Below, one piece after another: positions 43,936-52,491 of a stretch of 62,549 nt of DNA. How positions within the stretch are numbered: the first letter of the stretch is position 1; each line of letters starts with the position of its first letter. The notes beneath the pieces are model-generated. The model saw nothing but the letters and a program-made list of their open reading frames with translations. It was not told the origin of the DNA and did not search any database. Made by a program: the position numbers and the translations under genes. Source of the DNA: an uncultured Lachnospiraceae bacterium (lineage in GTDB: Bacteria > Bacillota > Clostridia > Lachnospirales > Lachnospiraceae); NCBI GenBank assembly GCA_910579865.1, contig CAJTXA010000019.1, forward strand, positions 1 to 62,549, given 5' to 3'.

Positions 43936-45279
43936 ATGGGTAGACAATTAGTATGGGAGGAACGGTTTAATATTGGTGTAGAGGTTATCGACAAGGAACA
44001 TAAAAAACTTTTTAGCATTATGAATAGGCTTCTCGCTTTTACAGAAGAAGAAATGAAAAGCCAGTGGGTTTGCGAGGAAGGAATTAAGTATTTTAAAGGA
44101 CACGCAATGAAGCACTTTTCAGAGGAAGAAGTCTATATGGCTTCTATTAATTACAAAGGGTTTGAAACACACAGACGAATTCATGATGATTTTCGTAAAA
44201 AGACCCTTCCAGCACTTGAAAAAGAATTGTTACAAACACATTATGCACCAGATTCTGTAAAACATTTTCTTGGAGTTTGTGCTGGTTGGCTGGTAGGACA
44301 TACTTTAACCGAAGATCATGCGATTGTTGGAAAAACGGTAAGTAAGTGGGAAAATCTTTTGCCAGAAGAAGAGCTGGTAGCTATGAAGTTTACAATTATA
44401 CAACTTGTCTATGATTTGTTCCGTTTAAAGGCACAAGTGATTAGTGAACATTATGGTGGGGAAAAGTTTGGAAAGGGAATTTATTATCGTTTGGTTTATA
44501 AGAGTCAAAAGGGTGAAAAGTGGGAGATTTTTTTAGTTTTTGAGGAAAAATTGCTTATTAGTACAGTTGGAAAACTGATGAATACGACATCAGATAAAAT
44601 CAATGTAATGTTGATGAATGCAACTAGATATATGGCACAGCAATTTGTTTCTTCTATTAGGGAACATTTTCCATCTTCTGATTTATATGAGATGAAAGAA
44701 GAAAATTTGTTGACTTATGAACAGTTTCAAAGAGTATTTAGTAGAGAAGATCCACGTTGTAGCCTATTATTTAATACAGGTGGTTCAGGATATTTTGCAT
44801 TTTGTGTACTTTCCCCTCGATTGGATGAGGATGGAACAGCACCTGTAATTAAAACAGAGAATGCAGTGACTGAAATTAAAAAATATTTGAAAAATAATAA
44901 AGAAAGTGGAAAAAAGAAGATATTAGTAGTAGATGACTCTGCTGTAATATTACAAACAATGAAAAAATTACTTGGAGAAGAGTACCAAGTCTCACTTGCA
45001 AAATCTGGATTATCTGCAATTCGCTGTATTACTTTGGATAGACCAGATTTGGTTTTACTAGACTATGAAATGCCAGTTTGTGATGGAAGTCAAGTGTTGG
45101 AAATGATTCGTGCAGAAGAAGATTTTGCAAATATTCCAGTTATATTTTTAACAGGTGTGGTGGATAAGGAAAGAATTGCAAAGATAATGGCACTAAAACC
45201 GACAGGTTATCTTTTAAAAAATCAGAATCCAGATGAAATTAAAAAAAATATAAATAACTTTTTTGTAAAATATAGCTAA
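43936..45279 (+). CDS. Hemerythrin-receiver fusion protein
   Basis: 447 aa. The start is ATG 43936 behind GAGAAGGAGGAAAG. A bacteriohemerythrin domain (about 1-135) carries the diiron ligands: VIDKEHKKLF, HAMKHFSEEEVYM and FETHRRIHDDF. A middle domain (about 150-300, FLVFEEKLLISTVGKLMN) may be CheX-like. The C-terminal receiver domain (about 326-447) has KKILVVDDSAVI, phospho-acceptor Asp in LLDYEMPVCDG and a Lys in LKPTGYLLK. There is no DNA-binding or enzymatic output. It probably couples O2 or redox state to a phosphorelay, perhaps chemotaxis. Confidence 0.85.
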   Translation: MGRQLVWEERFNIGVEVIDKEHKKLFSIMNRLLAFTEEEMKSQWVCEEGIKYFKGHAMKHFSEEEVYMASINYKGFETHRRIHDDFRKKTLPALEKELLQTHYAPDSVKHFLGVCAGWLVGHTLTEDHAIVGKTVSKWENLLPEEELVAMKFTIIQLVYDLFRLKAQVISEHYGGEKFGKGIYYRLVYKSQKGEKWEIFLVFEEKLLISTVGKLMNTTSDKINVMLMNATRYMAQQFVSSIREHFPSSDLYEMKEENLLTYEQFQRVFSREDPRCSLLFNTGGSGYFAFCVLSPRLDEDGTAPVIKTENAVTEIKKYLKNNKESGKKKILVVDDSAVILQTMKKLLGEEYQVSLAKSGLSAIRCITLDRPDLVLLDYEMPVCDGSQVLEMIRAEEDFANIPVIFLTGVVDKERIAKIMALKPTGYLLKNQNPDEIKKNINNFFVKYS

Positions 45280-45313
45280 AATTTAGAATGTTTTTGCTAT
45301 TATATTTTCAATA

Positions 45314-45356
45314 AAAACAGATAGACAACGTTTTTTGTTGTCTATCTGTTTTTTTA
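45314..45356 (+). terminator. Rho-independent terminator
   Basis: AAACAGATAGACAAC and GTTGTCTATCTGTTT form a perfect 15-base stem with T7 behind. Confidence 0.92.
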
Positions 45357-45465
45357 AAGAGTTTACCTAAAAATGTATAATTTTATTACGAATAGATTTA
45401 TTGTAAATTCACAAAATAGGATAGGTACAAGATAAAAATAAAAAGATAACAAGAGAGGAGTCATT

Positions 45466-45699
45466 ATGAAAAAGGATAAAAAGAACGATACCAATTCTAC
45501 TGTGAAAGAAAATTGGAAGTATTGGGAAGAAGAAATGGGAGAAATTTATCTAGAAAATGGATGTTCTCATATTTGTTCCGCTATGGATTGCACTGGATTA
45601 ATTCCGGCTGGACATCAAGATGAGGAAGTTTATGAAAGATATGAGTCTCTTTATCCTTATCAGCCGAATAAGAAGATGGTAGATGATTGGATTCCATAA
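45466..45699 (+). CDS. Small protein of unknown function
   Basis: 77 aa with a strong AGAGAGGAGTC upstream. It is acidic and Tyr/Trp-rich, with two Cys in SHICSAMDCTGLIPAGH and a C-terminal YPYQPNKKMVDDWIP. It has no signal, helix or membrane segment. I do not recognise the family. The clean start, isolated position and convincing codon structure support a real gene. It stands alone between a terminator and a hairpin. Confidence 0.65.
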   Translation: MKKDKKNDTNSTVKENWKYWEEEMGEIYLENGCSHICSAMDCTGLIPAGHQDEEVYERYESLYPYQPNKKMVDDWIP

Positions 45700-45766
45700 A
45701 TTTTAGTTTTGAATTTATTTTTAGAGAAAAGTGTGGTTAGTAGAAAAGTACTATAGAAAATGAAAT

Positions 45767-45801
45767 ATGACTATGGTAGTATAAGGAACTATCATAGTCA
45801 T
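45767..45801 (+). other. Hairpin without a T tract
   Basis: ATGACTATGGTAGT and ACTATCATAGTCAT pair along 14 bases, with one G-T pair, around a 7-base loop. It follows the small protein gene by 67 bases and may end its transcript, though only TTCT follows. Confidence 0.55.
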
Positions 45802-45946
45802 TCTAACAAGAAAAAAGAACAGAACTTCTAATTTTTTTATTACATAGTCTTCAAATTCTATTCTTAGATAAACCAACTTTTATTCGTTGTTTGATTTTAG
45901 TACCCTTGTTTGATATTCTGGAAAATAGAGATTAAAGGAGAAAAAA

Positions 45947-46183
45947 ATGTTTATATTGTCGGGAGAAGAAAAGAAAAAGATTTTAGAAGAGATTTCAGCT
46001 TTTTATTTGGATGTTCGGGGAGAAGAAATTGGAATAATTGAACGCCAACAAATATTGGAACTATTTCTAGAGAATTTAGCGCCACTTATTTATAATAAAG
46101 CATTAGATGACACATTTCGGTGGTATCAGAGGGTGCAAGAGAATATGGAAGCAGATTTTTATTCTTTGTATCAAGATAAATAA
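45947..46183 (+). CDS. DUF2164 family protein
   Basis: 78 aa. The sequence LDVRGEEIGIIERQQILELFLENLAPLIYN, near residues 21-51, matches the DUF2164 pattern of a conserved RGEEIG followed by a FLE-P-YN helix. It is a soluble helical protein whose function is unknown. AAAGGAGAAAAAA precedes the ATG. It stands alone: the next gene has its own promoter. Confidence 0.8.
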   Translation: MFILSGEEKKKILEEISAFYLDVRGEEIGIIERQQILELFLENLAPLIYNKALDDTFRWYQRVQENMEADFYSLYQDK

Positions 46184-46208
46184 AAAGAAAAGCAAATTAG
46201 AATTTTAA

Positions 46209-46237
46209 TTGACAGATAGTATAAAATTTACTATACT
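46209..46237 (+). promoter_or_regulatory. Promoter of the lipoprotein gene, with embedded inverted repeat
   Basis: TTGACA (46209-46214) and TATACT (46232-46237) are 17 bases apart. TAGTATA (46217-46223) and TATACTA (46232-46238) form an inverted repeat across the spacer and the -10, a possible operator. Confidence 0.7.
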
Positions 46238-46284
46238 AAAGCAGAAAAGTTAAATAAATATTTTTATTTCGAAAGGAATAGGGA

Positions 46285-46947
46285 ATGAGTAGAAAAGTAA
46301 TAAAAAAAATGTTGCTGGTAACGAGTTGCATTTTATTGTTAGGCTGTGGTATAAAAAAGGCAGATAGTGAAATACCACTTTATAAAAAAGGGTTAGAAGT
46401 AATAGAAAAGATGGATTTGATGGCAGAGTGTAAAGAATATATTGGTTTAATGACATCAAATTCACAGATGGAAGATTTGATTGATAAAATTGGAGAAAAA
46501 GATTATACAAAACCGAATACAGTCTATCAGATAACAATTCCAAAAGAGAAAATCCAATCATTACTATCTTTAGTAAATGAAGAAGAGATACAATTACCAG
46601 AACAGATTTTGCCAGATGTTTATCGACGTTTTCTTACAGCAGTTCCAACTAGTTTAAATGCAATGGAAGGTACAGAAGTTATAGCTGTGACTGCTATGTT
46701 AATGGCAGATATGGATTTTTTATATAAGGATTTGACGGAAAATACAATATATCTTTATTTATATCAAGATGCCTATTCTGCAGCCGTTTTATTTTCACCA
46801 ATGGATCAAGGGATTGTACGTGCACAGGGAAATTTTATTGTAAATGATCAACTTTTATGGAATCTTACAGAAGAAGAAATTATAGAAATGTTAGAAAGCA
46901 CAGGTTATTTGTTTGACTGTGAGATCCAAAAAATAGAAATAGATTGA
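46285..46947 (+). CDS. Lipoprotein, function unknown
   Basis: 220 aa. Signal peptide with lipobox LLGC (ITSCILLLGCGIKK region, Cys near residue 18). The mature part begins with a run of acidic residues and has a helical body (DLMAECKEYIGLMTS, IQSLLSLVNEEEIQLPEQ, VTAMLMADMDFLYKDLTE). I cannot name the family; DUF4358-like proteins have similar layouts, but this is a guess. The gene has its own strong promoter and is monocistronic. Confidence 0.6.
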   Translation: MSRKVIKKMLLVTSCILLLGCGIKKADSEIPLYKKGLEVIEKMDLMAECKEYIGLMTSNSQMEDLIDKIGEKDYTKPNTVYQITIPKEKIQSLLSLVNEEEIQLPEQILPDVYRRFLTAVPTSLNAMEGTEVIAVTAMLMADMDFLYKDLTENTIYLYLYQDAYSAAVLFSPMDQGIVRAQGNFIVNDQLLWNLTEEEIIEMLESTGYLFDCEIQKIEID

Positions 46948-47094
46948 ATTTATAATATCAGTTGGAGTAGTTGATAAAATAGGGTTGTTTTTTTCTCTCC
47001 AATAGTGTATGCTAAAATTATGGAGTGGAAAGCAGTGCTGCACTTAATTTGGAACGGTGTTTTGCGAATAAATAAGGAAAGGGAGTAGGAAGTC

Positions 47095-47790
47095 ATGTTA
47101 GAAGAATTAAAAAGGCGTGTTTATGAGGCGAATCTTTCGCTTCCAAAGTATGATTTAGTTCGATTTACATGGGGAAATGTGAGTGAGATTGACAGAGAAT
47201 CTGGATATTTTGCAATTAAGCCAAGTGGTGTAGAATATGATAAAATGACACCAGATGATATGGTAATTATGGATATGAATGGAAAAAAGATAGAAGGAAA
47301 GTATGAACCTTCTTCTGATACGGCAACACATATTGAATTATATAAAGCATTTGCAGATGTAGGAGGAATTGTACATACTCATTCTATCTATGCAACAAGC
47401 TGGGCACAATCTGGAAGAAGTATTCCTTGTTATGGAACGACCCATGCGGATTATTTTTATGGAGAGGTACCATGTATTCGGTGCTTGACAAAGGATGAGA
47501 TTGATGCAGATTATGAGGGAAATACAGGTTCTTTGATTGTAAAAGAATTTATTCGGCTTTGTAAAGATCCAGCGGCTGTACCAGCCGTACTTTGTAAAAA
47601 TCATGGACCATTTACTTGGGGTGTAGATGCAAAAGATGCAGTACATAATGCAGTAATTTTGGAGGAAGTAGCAAAGATGGCATATCTTTCAGAAAGCATT
47701 AATCATCATGTACAGGCTGCTCCACAAGAAGTACAAGATAAGCATTATTATCGTAAGCATGGTGCAAATGCTTATTATGGGCAGAAATAG
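47095..47790 (+). CDS. araD: L-ribulose-5-phosphate 4-epimerase
   Basis: 231 aa, the standard AraD length. Class II aldolase motifs: FTWGNVSEIDRESGYFAIKPSG, GIVHTHSIYATSW with two metal-binding His, PCYGTTHADYFYGEVPC and the C-terminal KNHGPFTWGVDAKDAV with the third His. Converts L-ribulose-5-phosphate to D-xylulose-5-phosphate. It precedes a small transaldolase and a transketolase, which would take the product into the pentose phosphate pathway. A terminator separates it from them. The ribosome-binding site is GGAAAGGGAGTAGG. Confidence 0.95.
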   Translation: MLEELKRRVYEANLSLPKYDLVRFTWGNVSEIDRESGYFAIKPSGVEYDKMTPDDMVIMDMNGKKIEGKYEPSSDTATHIELYKAFADVGGIVHTHSIYATSWAQSGRSIPCYGTTHADYFYGEVPCIRCLTKDEIDADYEGNTGSLIVKEFIRLCKDPAAVPAVLCKNHGPFTWGVDAKDAVHNAVILEEVAKMAYLSESINHHVQAAPQEVQDKHYYRKHGANAYYGQK

Positions 47791-47833
47791 AATGAATAAA
47801 AGATAGAGTTAAGGAAAGTTATTTAGTGTGATT

Positions 47834-47873
47834 GGCACTTGAGATACCATTCGTGGTGAATCAAGTGTCTTTT
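47834..47873 (+). terminator. Terminator after araD
   Basis: GGCACTTGA pairs with TCAAGTGTC (one G-T pair) around an inner stem-loop, followed by TTTT. Confidence 0.65.
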
Positions 47874-47917
47874 CTGGTTTACAATTGATAAATTTTTAAA
47901 ACATAGGTAAGAAAAGC

Positions 47918-47961
47918 TGGACATTTTAACTGGATAGTGTTATAATGTGCACGAGCACATT
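47918..47961 (+). promoter_or_regulatory. Promoter and palindromic operator of the transaldolase-transketolase unit
   Basis: TGGACA (47918-47923) and a perfect TATAAT (47941-47946) are 17 bases apart, with TG before the -10. A perfect palindrome, AATGTGC-ACGA-GCACATT (47944-47961), starts inside the -10 and covers the transcription start. This is the place for a LacI- or GntR-type repressor. Confidence 0.7.
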
Positions 47962-48012
47962 AAGAATAAATGGAATGTGTAGTAAGAAATATAAATGATT
48001 AGGAGGAAAAAA

Positions 48013-48669
48013 ATGAAATTTTTTATCGACACAGCAAATGTAGAAGACATTAGAAAAGCAAATGATATGGGGGTAATTTGTGGAGTAACAACAAATCCAT
48101 CTTTAATTGCAAAAGAAGGTAGAGATTTTAATCAGGTAATTAAGGAAATTACTTCAATTGTAGATGGACCAATCAGTGGTGAAGTAAAGGCAACTACAAC
48201 AGATGCAGAGGGAATGATTGCAGAGGGACGTGAGATTGCAAAGATTCATCCAAATATGGTTGTTAAGATTCCTATGACAGTAGAAGGATTAAAAGCAACA
48301 AAAGTTTTAGCAAGTGAAGGAATTAAGTGTAATGTTACTTTAATTTTTTCTGCAAATCAGGCTTTATTAGCTGCCAGAGCAGGTGCTGCTTATGTTTCTC
48401 CTTTCTTGGGACGGTTGGATGATATTTCTATGCCAGGTGTGGATTTAATTCGTACCATTTCTGATATGTTTGCCATGTATGATGATATTACAACAGAGAT
48501 TATTGCTGCAAGTGTACGTAATACAATCCATGTGACAGATTGTGCATTGGCTGGTGCAGATATTGCAACAGTTCCTTATAGTGTGATTGAGCAGATGACA
48601 AAACATCCATTGACAGATCAGGGAATTGAAAAATTCCAAAAGGATTATAAAGCTGTCTTTGGTGAATAA
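48013..48669 (+). CDS. Small transaldolase / fructose-6-phosphate aldolase family
   Basis: 218 aa, the TalC/FSA size rather than the ~320 aa of TalB. The start at ATG 48013 has TTAGGAGGAAAAA upstream. The motif MKFFIDTANVEDIRKAND opens it; GVTTNPSLIAKEG follows, and the Schiff-base Lys lies in VVKIPMTVEGLKA near residue 85. QALLAARAGAAYVSPFLGRLDD is also typical. With araD and transketolase it serves the pentose phosphate pathway. Transaldolase is more likely than aldolase activity from the context. Confidence 0.92.
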   Translation: MKFFIDTANVEDIRKANDMGVICGVTTNPSLIAKEGRDFNQVIKEITSIVDGPISGEVKATTTDAEGMIAEGREIAKIHPNMVVKIPMTVEGLKATKVLASEGIKCNVTLIFSANQALLAARAGAAYVSPFLGRLDDISMPGVDLIRTISDMFAMYDDITTEIIAASVRNTIHVTDCALAGADIATVPYSVIEQMTKHPLTDQGIEKFQKDYKAVFGE

Positions 48670-48675
48670 AAGAAT

Positions 48676-48909
48676 ATGGATGATTTTCGTAAATTTCCCA
48701 AAAAAGAAATGGTATTAAAATGGGCAGGTTGGATTATCTGTGCTAGTTCTAGCTTGGCAGTTGTTCTGCTCTTGGTCATAAAATTTGTATTAAAACAGGA
48801 AGCATATTTTTCTGATATGTTAATATTTGCCGGAATTGCTTTGGTTGGCTATGGGATGGCAGATCGATATAAAAGAGTACAGGAGGATAATAAAAATGGG
48901 CAACAGTAA
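48676..48909 (+). CDS. Small two-helix membrane protein
   Basis: 77 aa. Two hydrophobic helices, about 17-39 (WAGWIICASSSLAVVLLLV) and 47-62 (DMLIFAGIALVGYGMA), with short basic ends. I do not recognise the family. It starts six bases after the transaldolase stop and its end overlaps the transketolase start by 14 bases. It is therefore translated in a coupled operon, although its function there is unclear. No strong ribosome-binding site of its own is seen. Confidence 0.7.
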   Translation: MDDFRKFPKKEMVLKWAGWIICASSSLAVVLLLVIKFVLKQEAYFSDMLIFAGIALVGYGMADRYKRVQEDNKNGQQ

Positions 48910-50884
48910 AATTGATATAATGTCAGTAAATGCAATTCGTGTTCTGGCTGCAGATGCTGTACAGAAGGCAAATTCAGGACATCCAGGTTTGCCGCTTGGT
49001 TCTGCTGCTATGGCTTATGAATTATGGGCAAAACATATGAACCATAATCCAAAGAATCCGCAGTGGCCAAATCGAGATCGTTTTATCTTGTCAGGTGGAC
49101 ATGGTTCAACTTTGTTATATTCTTTACTGCATTTATTTGGGTATGGATTGACAGTAGAAGATTTAAAACAGTTTCGGCAGATGGATTCTTTGACACCAGG
49201 GCATCCAGAATATCGGCATACAAAAGGGGTAGAGGCGACAACGGGACCACTTGGAGCAGGAATGGGAATGGCAGTTGGTATGGCTTTAGCAGAGGCGCAT
49301 TTAGCTGCTATATTTAATAAAGAAGAGTTTTCTGTTGTGGATCATTATACGTATGTATTAGGTGGAGATGGCTGTATGATGGAAGGGATTTCTTCAGAAG
49401 CATTTTCTTTGGCTGGTACATTAGGACTTAGTAAGTTAATTGTACTTTACGATTCAAATCAGATTTCAATTGAAGGAAGTACAGATATTGCATTTACAGA
49501 AGATGTGCAAAAGCGTATGGAAGCCTTTGGATTTCAAACGATTGTAGTTGAAGATGGCAATGATTTGGAAGCGATTGGAAAAGCAATTGAAGAGGCAAAG
49601 GCAGATACAAAAAGACCATCTTTTATTACAGTAAAGACACAGATCGGTTATGGATGTCCTGCAAAGCAAGGAAAAGCAAGTGCACATGGAGAACCGCTTG
49701 GTGAGGATAATGTAGAAGCAATGAAGGAAAATCTAAAATGGCCATCAAAGGAACCATTTTATGTACCAGAAGAGGTATATGAACATTATCAGCAGCTGGC
49801 AGAGAGTAAGGCGGAAGCAGAAGAAAAATGGAATACATTATTTGCTTCTTATTGTGAAAAGTATCCAGAACAGAAAGAACTTTGGGGACAGTATTATAAT
49901 GAGGATGCTGGGCAGAAGATCTATGATTGTGAAGAATATTGGGCTTATGAGGAAAAAGCAGATGCAACCAGAAGTTTGTCAGGAAAACAGATTCAGAAGA
50001 TAAAGGGGCTTCTTCCAAATCTTATTGGTGGTTCAGCAGATTTGTCTCCTTCTACCAAGACTTATATGAATGGAATGGGCGATTTTTCCAAGGAAAATTA
50101 CGCTGGAAGAAATCTGCACTTCGGTGTTCGTGAACTTGCTATGAGTGCAATTGGAAATGGAATTATGCTGCATGGCGGTTTGCGGGCGTTTGTTTCTACA
50201 TTTTTTGTATTTAGTGACTATACAAAGCCAATGGCTCGATTATCAGCTATTATGGGAGTTCCTCTTACTTATGTATTTACTCATGACAGCATCGGTGTGG
50301 GAGAAGATGGACCTACACATGAACCGATTGAGCAGTTGGCAATGCTTCGTTCTTTACCAAATTTCCATGTTTTCCGTCCAGCAGATGCTACTGAAACAGC
50401 AGCAGCATGGTATAGTGCAGTGACTTCGAAACAAACGCCAACTGCTTTGGTGTTGACACGGCAGAATTTACCTCAACTTGCTGGTTCTTCAAAGGAAGCT
50501 TTAAAGGGCGGGTATATTTTAGAGGATTCTAATAAGGAAGTACCAGATGCAATTTTGATTGCTTCTGGTTCAGAAGTGGAATTAGCTTTAGGAGCAAAAA
50601 CAGAACTGGCAAAGGATGGAATTGATGTACGAGTAGTTAGTATGCCTTGTATGGATTTATTTGAAGAACAAACAAAGGAATATCAAGAAAGTGTACTTCC
50701 TAAGACTGTTCGTAAGAGAGTAGCGATTGAAGCTTTAAGTGATTTTGGATGGGGGAAATATGTTGGACTAGATGGGGCTTTTGTAACAATGCATGGATTT
50801 GGAGCTTCTGCACCAGCAAAACAGTTGTTTGAAAAGTTTGGATTTACAGTGGAGCATGTTGTTTCTGTAGTAAAAGGTTTATAA
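48896..50884 (+). CDS. tkt: Transketolase
   Basis: 662 aa, standard length. The start is ATG 48896 behind ACAGGAGGATAAT. Thiamine-diphosphate motifs: KANSGHPGLPLGSAAMAYELW near the start, GPLGAGMGMAVGMA and the GDG motif LGGDGCMMEGISSEAFSLAG. The pyrimidine domain has the conserved Glu in FGVRELAMSAIGNG. It swaps two-carbon units between pentose and hexose phosphates. It is in an operon with the small transaldolase and a tiny membrane protein, probably controlled by the operator at 47944. Confidence 0.96.
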   Translation: MGNSKIDIMSVNAIRVLAADAVQKANSGHPGLPLGSAAMAYELWAKHMNHNPKNPQWPNRDRFILSGGHGSTLLYSLLHLFGYGLTVEDLKQFRQMDSLTPGHPEYRHTKGVEATTGPLGAGMGMAVGMALAEAHLAAIFNKEEFSVVDHYTYVLGGDGCMMEGISSEAFSLAGTLGLSKLIVLYDSNQISIEGSTDIAFTEDVQKRMEAFGFQTIVVEDGNDLEAIGKAIEEAKADTKRPSFITVKTQIGYGCPAKQGKASAHGEPLGEDNVEAMKENLKWPSKEPFYVPEEVYEHYQQLAESKAEAEEKWNTLFASYCEKYPEQKELWGQYYNEDAGQKIYDCEEYWAYEEKADATRSLSGKQIQKIKGLLPNLIGGSADLSPSTKTYMNGMGDFSKENYAGRNLHFGVRELAMSAIGNGIMLHGGLRAFVSTFFVFSDYTKPMARLSAIMGVPLTYVFTHDSIGVGEDGPTHEPIEQLAMLRSLPNFHVFRPADATETAAAWYSAVTSKQTPTALVLTRQNLPQLAGSSKEALKGGYILEDSNKEVPDAILIASGSEVELALGAKTELAKDGIDVRVVSMPCMDLFEEQTKEYQESVLPKTVRKRVAIEALSDFGWGKYVGLDGAFVTMHGFGASAPAKQLFEKFGFTVEHVVSVVKGL

Positions 50885-50906
50885 AGTAAAAGATAAAATA
50901 GAAAAG

Positions 50907-50944
50907 AAAAACCTGGACTATAGAAAATAGTTCGGGTTTTCTTT
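50907..50944 (+). terminator. Terminator after transketolase
   Basis: AAAACCTGGACTAT and ATAGTTCGGGTTTT pair over 14 bases with two G-T pairs and a 5-base loop, followed by CTTT. Confidence 0.72.
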
Positions 50945-50979
50945 AAAATAAAAGACCAAAATAAAAGAATAAAAAGTAC

Positions 50980-51008
50980 TTGTAATTTTGGACAGGATAT
51001 GGTAGAAT
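50980..51008 (+). promoter_or_regulatory. Promoter of rpsF-ssb-rpsR
   Basis: TTGTAA (50980-50985) and TAGAAT (51003-51008) lie 17 bases apart, 77 bases before rpsF. Confidence 0.6.
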
Positions 51009-51084
51009 ACTCCATTGTGATATATTTTATTTCCTTGTTCCTTTTAGAGAAAAGGAGCCAGAGACCAGAAGGAGGTGCAAAAGC

Positions 51085-51372
51085 ATGAATAAGTATGAAG
51101 TTGCTGTTGTTGTTAGCACAAGAATTGAAGAAGAAGAAAGAGCCAATACAGTTGAAAAGGTAAAAGGTTATATTACCCGTTTTGGTGGTACAATAACAAA
51201 TGTAGAAGAATGTGGTAAGAAGAGATTGGCTTACGAGATTCAGAAGATGAAGGAAGGCTTTTACTATTTTATTCAGTTTGATGCTGATAGCGAATGTCCA
51301 GCTAAGATAGAATCAAATCTTCGTATTATGGATAATGTAATTCGATATTTAGTAGTAAAACAGGAAGTATAA
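51085..51372 (+). CDS. rpsF: 30S ribosomal protein S6
   Basis: 95 aa. Family marks are KYEVAVVVSTRIEEEER at the N-terminus, ITNVEECGKKRLAYEIQKMKEGFYYF and SNLRIMDNVIRYLVVK. It binds S18 and 16S rRNA in the platform of the small subunit. AGAAGGAGGTGCAAA precedes the ATG. First gene of the conserved rpsF-ssb-rpsR operon. Confidence 0.97.
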   Translation: MNKYEVAVVVSTRIEEEERANTVEKVKGYITRFGGTITNVEECGKKRLAYEIQKMKEGFYYFIQFDADSECPAKIESNLRIMDNVIRYLVVKQEV

Positions 51373-51490
51373 GCAAACAGAAAATAGATTTTTTAGAAAA
51401 CGATAAAAAGTAACTAGGCACAAAATAATGTGTCAGATAAATAACAAATTGATGCCCGCAAAGCGGGAGAATACCCATGGAGGAGACTAT

Positions 51491-51952
51491 ATGAATAAAG
51501 TAATCTTAATGGGACGGCTAACAAGAGATCCTGAAATAAGAATTTCACAAGGTGAAAATTCAATGACAATTGCAAGATATACATTAGCAGTTGATCGTAG
51601 AGGAAGACGTGATAATACGGATAATAGCCAGACCGCGGATTTTATTTCCTGTGTTGCTTTTGGAAAAAGTGGTGAGTTTGCAGAAAAATATCTGCATCAA
51701 GGAACAAAAATTTGTGTATCTGGAAGAATTCAGACAGGAAGCTATACAAATCGTGATGGACAAAAGGTCTATACAACAGAAGTAATTGTAGATGATCAGG
51801 AGTTTGCAGAAAGTAAGAATGCATCAGCTGGAGCAGGTATGGGAATGGGTGGTTATCAGTCAGATTCCAGACCACAGCCAAGTAATGCAGTTGGAGATGG
51901 CTTTATGAATATTCCAGATGGAGTAGAGGATGAGGGGCTTCCATTTAACTAA
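51491..51952 (+). CDS. ssb: Single-stranded DNA-binding protein
   Basis: 153 aa. Start chosen at ATG 51491 with ATGGAGGAGAC upstream; the earlier in-frame ATG at 51428 would add an unrelated 21 residues. The OB fold begins MNKVILMGRLTRDPEIR and includes DFISCVAFGKSGEFAEKYLHQG. A glycine-rich linker follows, and the acidic C-terminal tail EDEGLPFN recruits repair and replication partners. It is flanked by rpsF and rpsR as usual. Confidence 0.96.
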   Translation: MNKVILMGRLTRDPEIRISQGENSMTIARYTLAVDRRGRRDNTDNSQTADFISCVAFGKSGEFAEKYLHQGTKICVSGRIQTGSYTNRDGQKVYTTEVIVDDQEFAESKNASAGAGMGMGGYQSDSRPQPSNAVGDGFMNIPDGVEDEGLPFN

Positions 51953-51994
51953 ATTTTAAAAGGATTTACAGGATTCCATAAAGGAGGAATAGAG

Positions 51995-52270
51995 ATGGCA
52001 TTCAATAAAGCTGAAAAAGGCGATAAGACAGAAGGCGTAAGAAGAAGACCAACTGGTATGCGCAGAAGAAAAAAGGTTTGTGTATTCTGCGGTGATAAAA
52101 GTAATACAATTGATTATAAGGATACAAATAAATTAAAAAGATATGTGTCAGAGAGAGGAAAGATTCTTCCTAGAAGAATTACCGGAAATTGTGCAAAGCA
52201 TCAGAGAGCACTTACTGTAGCAATTAAGCGAGCAAGACATATTGCTCTGATGCCATATACACTAGATTAA
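51995..52270 (+). CDS. rpsR: 30S ribosomal protein S18
   Basis: 91 aa. Marks are KVCVFCGDKSNTIDYKDTNKLKRYVSERGKILPRR, cited from about residue 27, and AKHQRALTVAIKRARHIALMPYT. The CxxC pair suggests a zinc-binding C+ form. It partners S6. AAAGGAGGAATAG precedes the ATG. Its last codons and stop are part of a perfect 33-base repeat, the second copy of which lies 2.7 kb downstream. Confidence 0.97.
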   Translation: MAFNKAEKGDKTEGVRRRPTGMRRRKKVCVFCGDKSNTIDYKDTNKLKRYVSERGKILPRRITGNCAKHQRALTVAIKRARHIALMPYTLD

Positions 52271-52287
52271 ACTTGAAAGAGCAAGGA
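52255..52287 (+). repeat. Direct repeat, left copy, at the 3' end of rpsR
   Basis: 33 bases, from ATATACACTAGATTAA to GAGCAAGGA, are identical to 54999-55031. The left copy includes the last rpsR codons, the stop and 17 bases behind. Roughly 75 bases beyond each copy still match imperfectly. An attachment site is the best reading. Confidence 0.85.
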
Positions 52288-52384
52288 GTTCAGATAATGG
52301 AAAATTATTTGACACAGGTTTGATATGAGTTTTTGAAAGAAAGACGAATCACTTAGTGGTGGTTAGTCTTAGACTGTAGACAAA

Positions 52385-52412
52385 GTCCCGGACGAGAGTC
52401 CGGGCTTTTCTT
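52385..52412 (+). terminator. Terminator after rpsR
   Basis: CCCGGAC and GTCCGGG with a GAGA loop, then CTTTTCTT. It ends the rpsF operon. Confidence 0.85.
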
Positions 52413-52462
52413 ATGTTTAAGTTATCCATCTAATAGTTATAGGATGTCTATTCCTTTCATGG

Positions 52463-52468
52463 TATAAT
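52463..52468 (+). promoter_or_regulatory. -10 box before the small ORF at 52492
   Basis: A perfect TATAAT sits 24 bases before the start codon. A matching -35 is not evident. Confidence 0.35.
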
Positions 52469-52491
52469 AGTCTTAACAGGAGGGATTGCTT

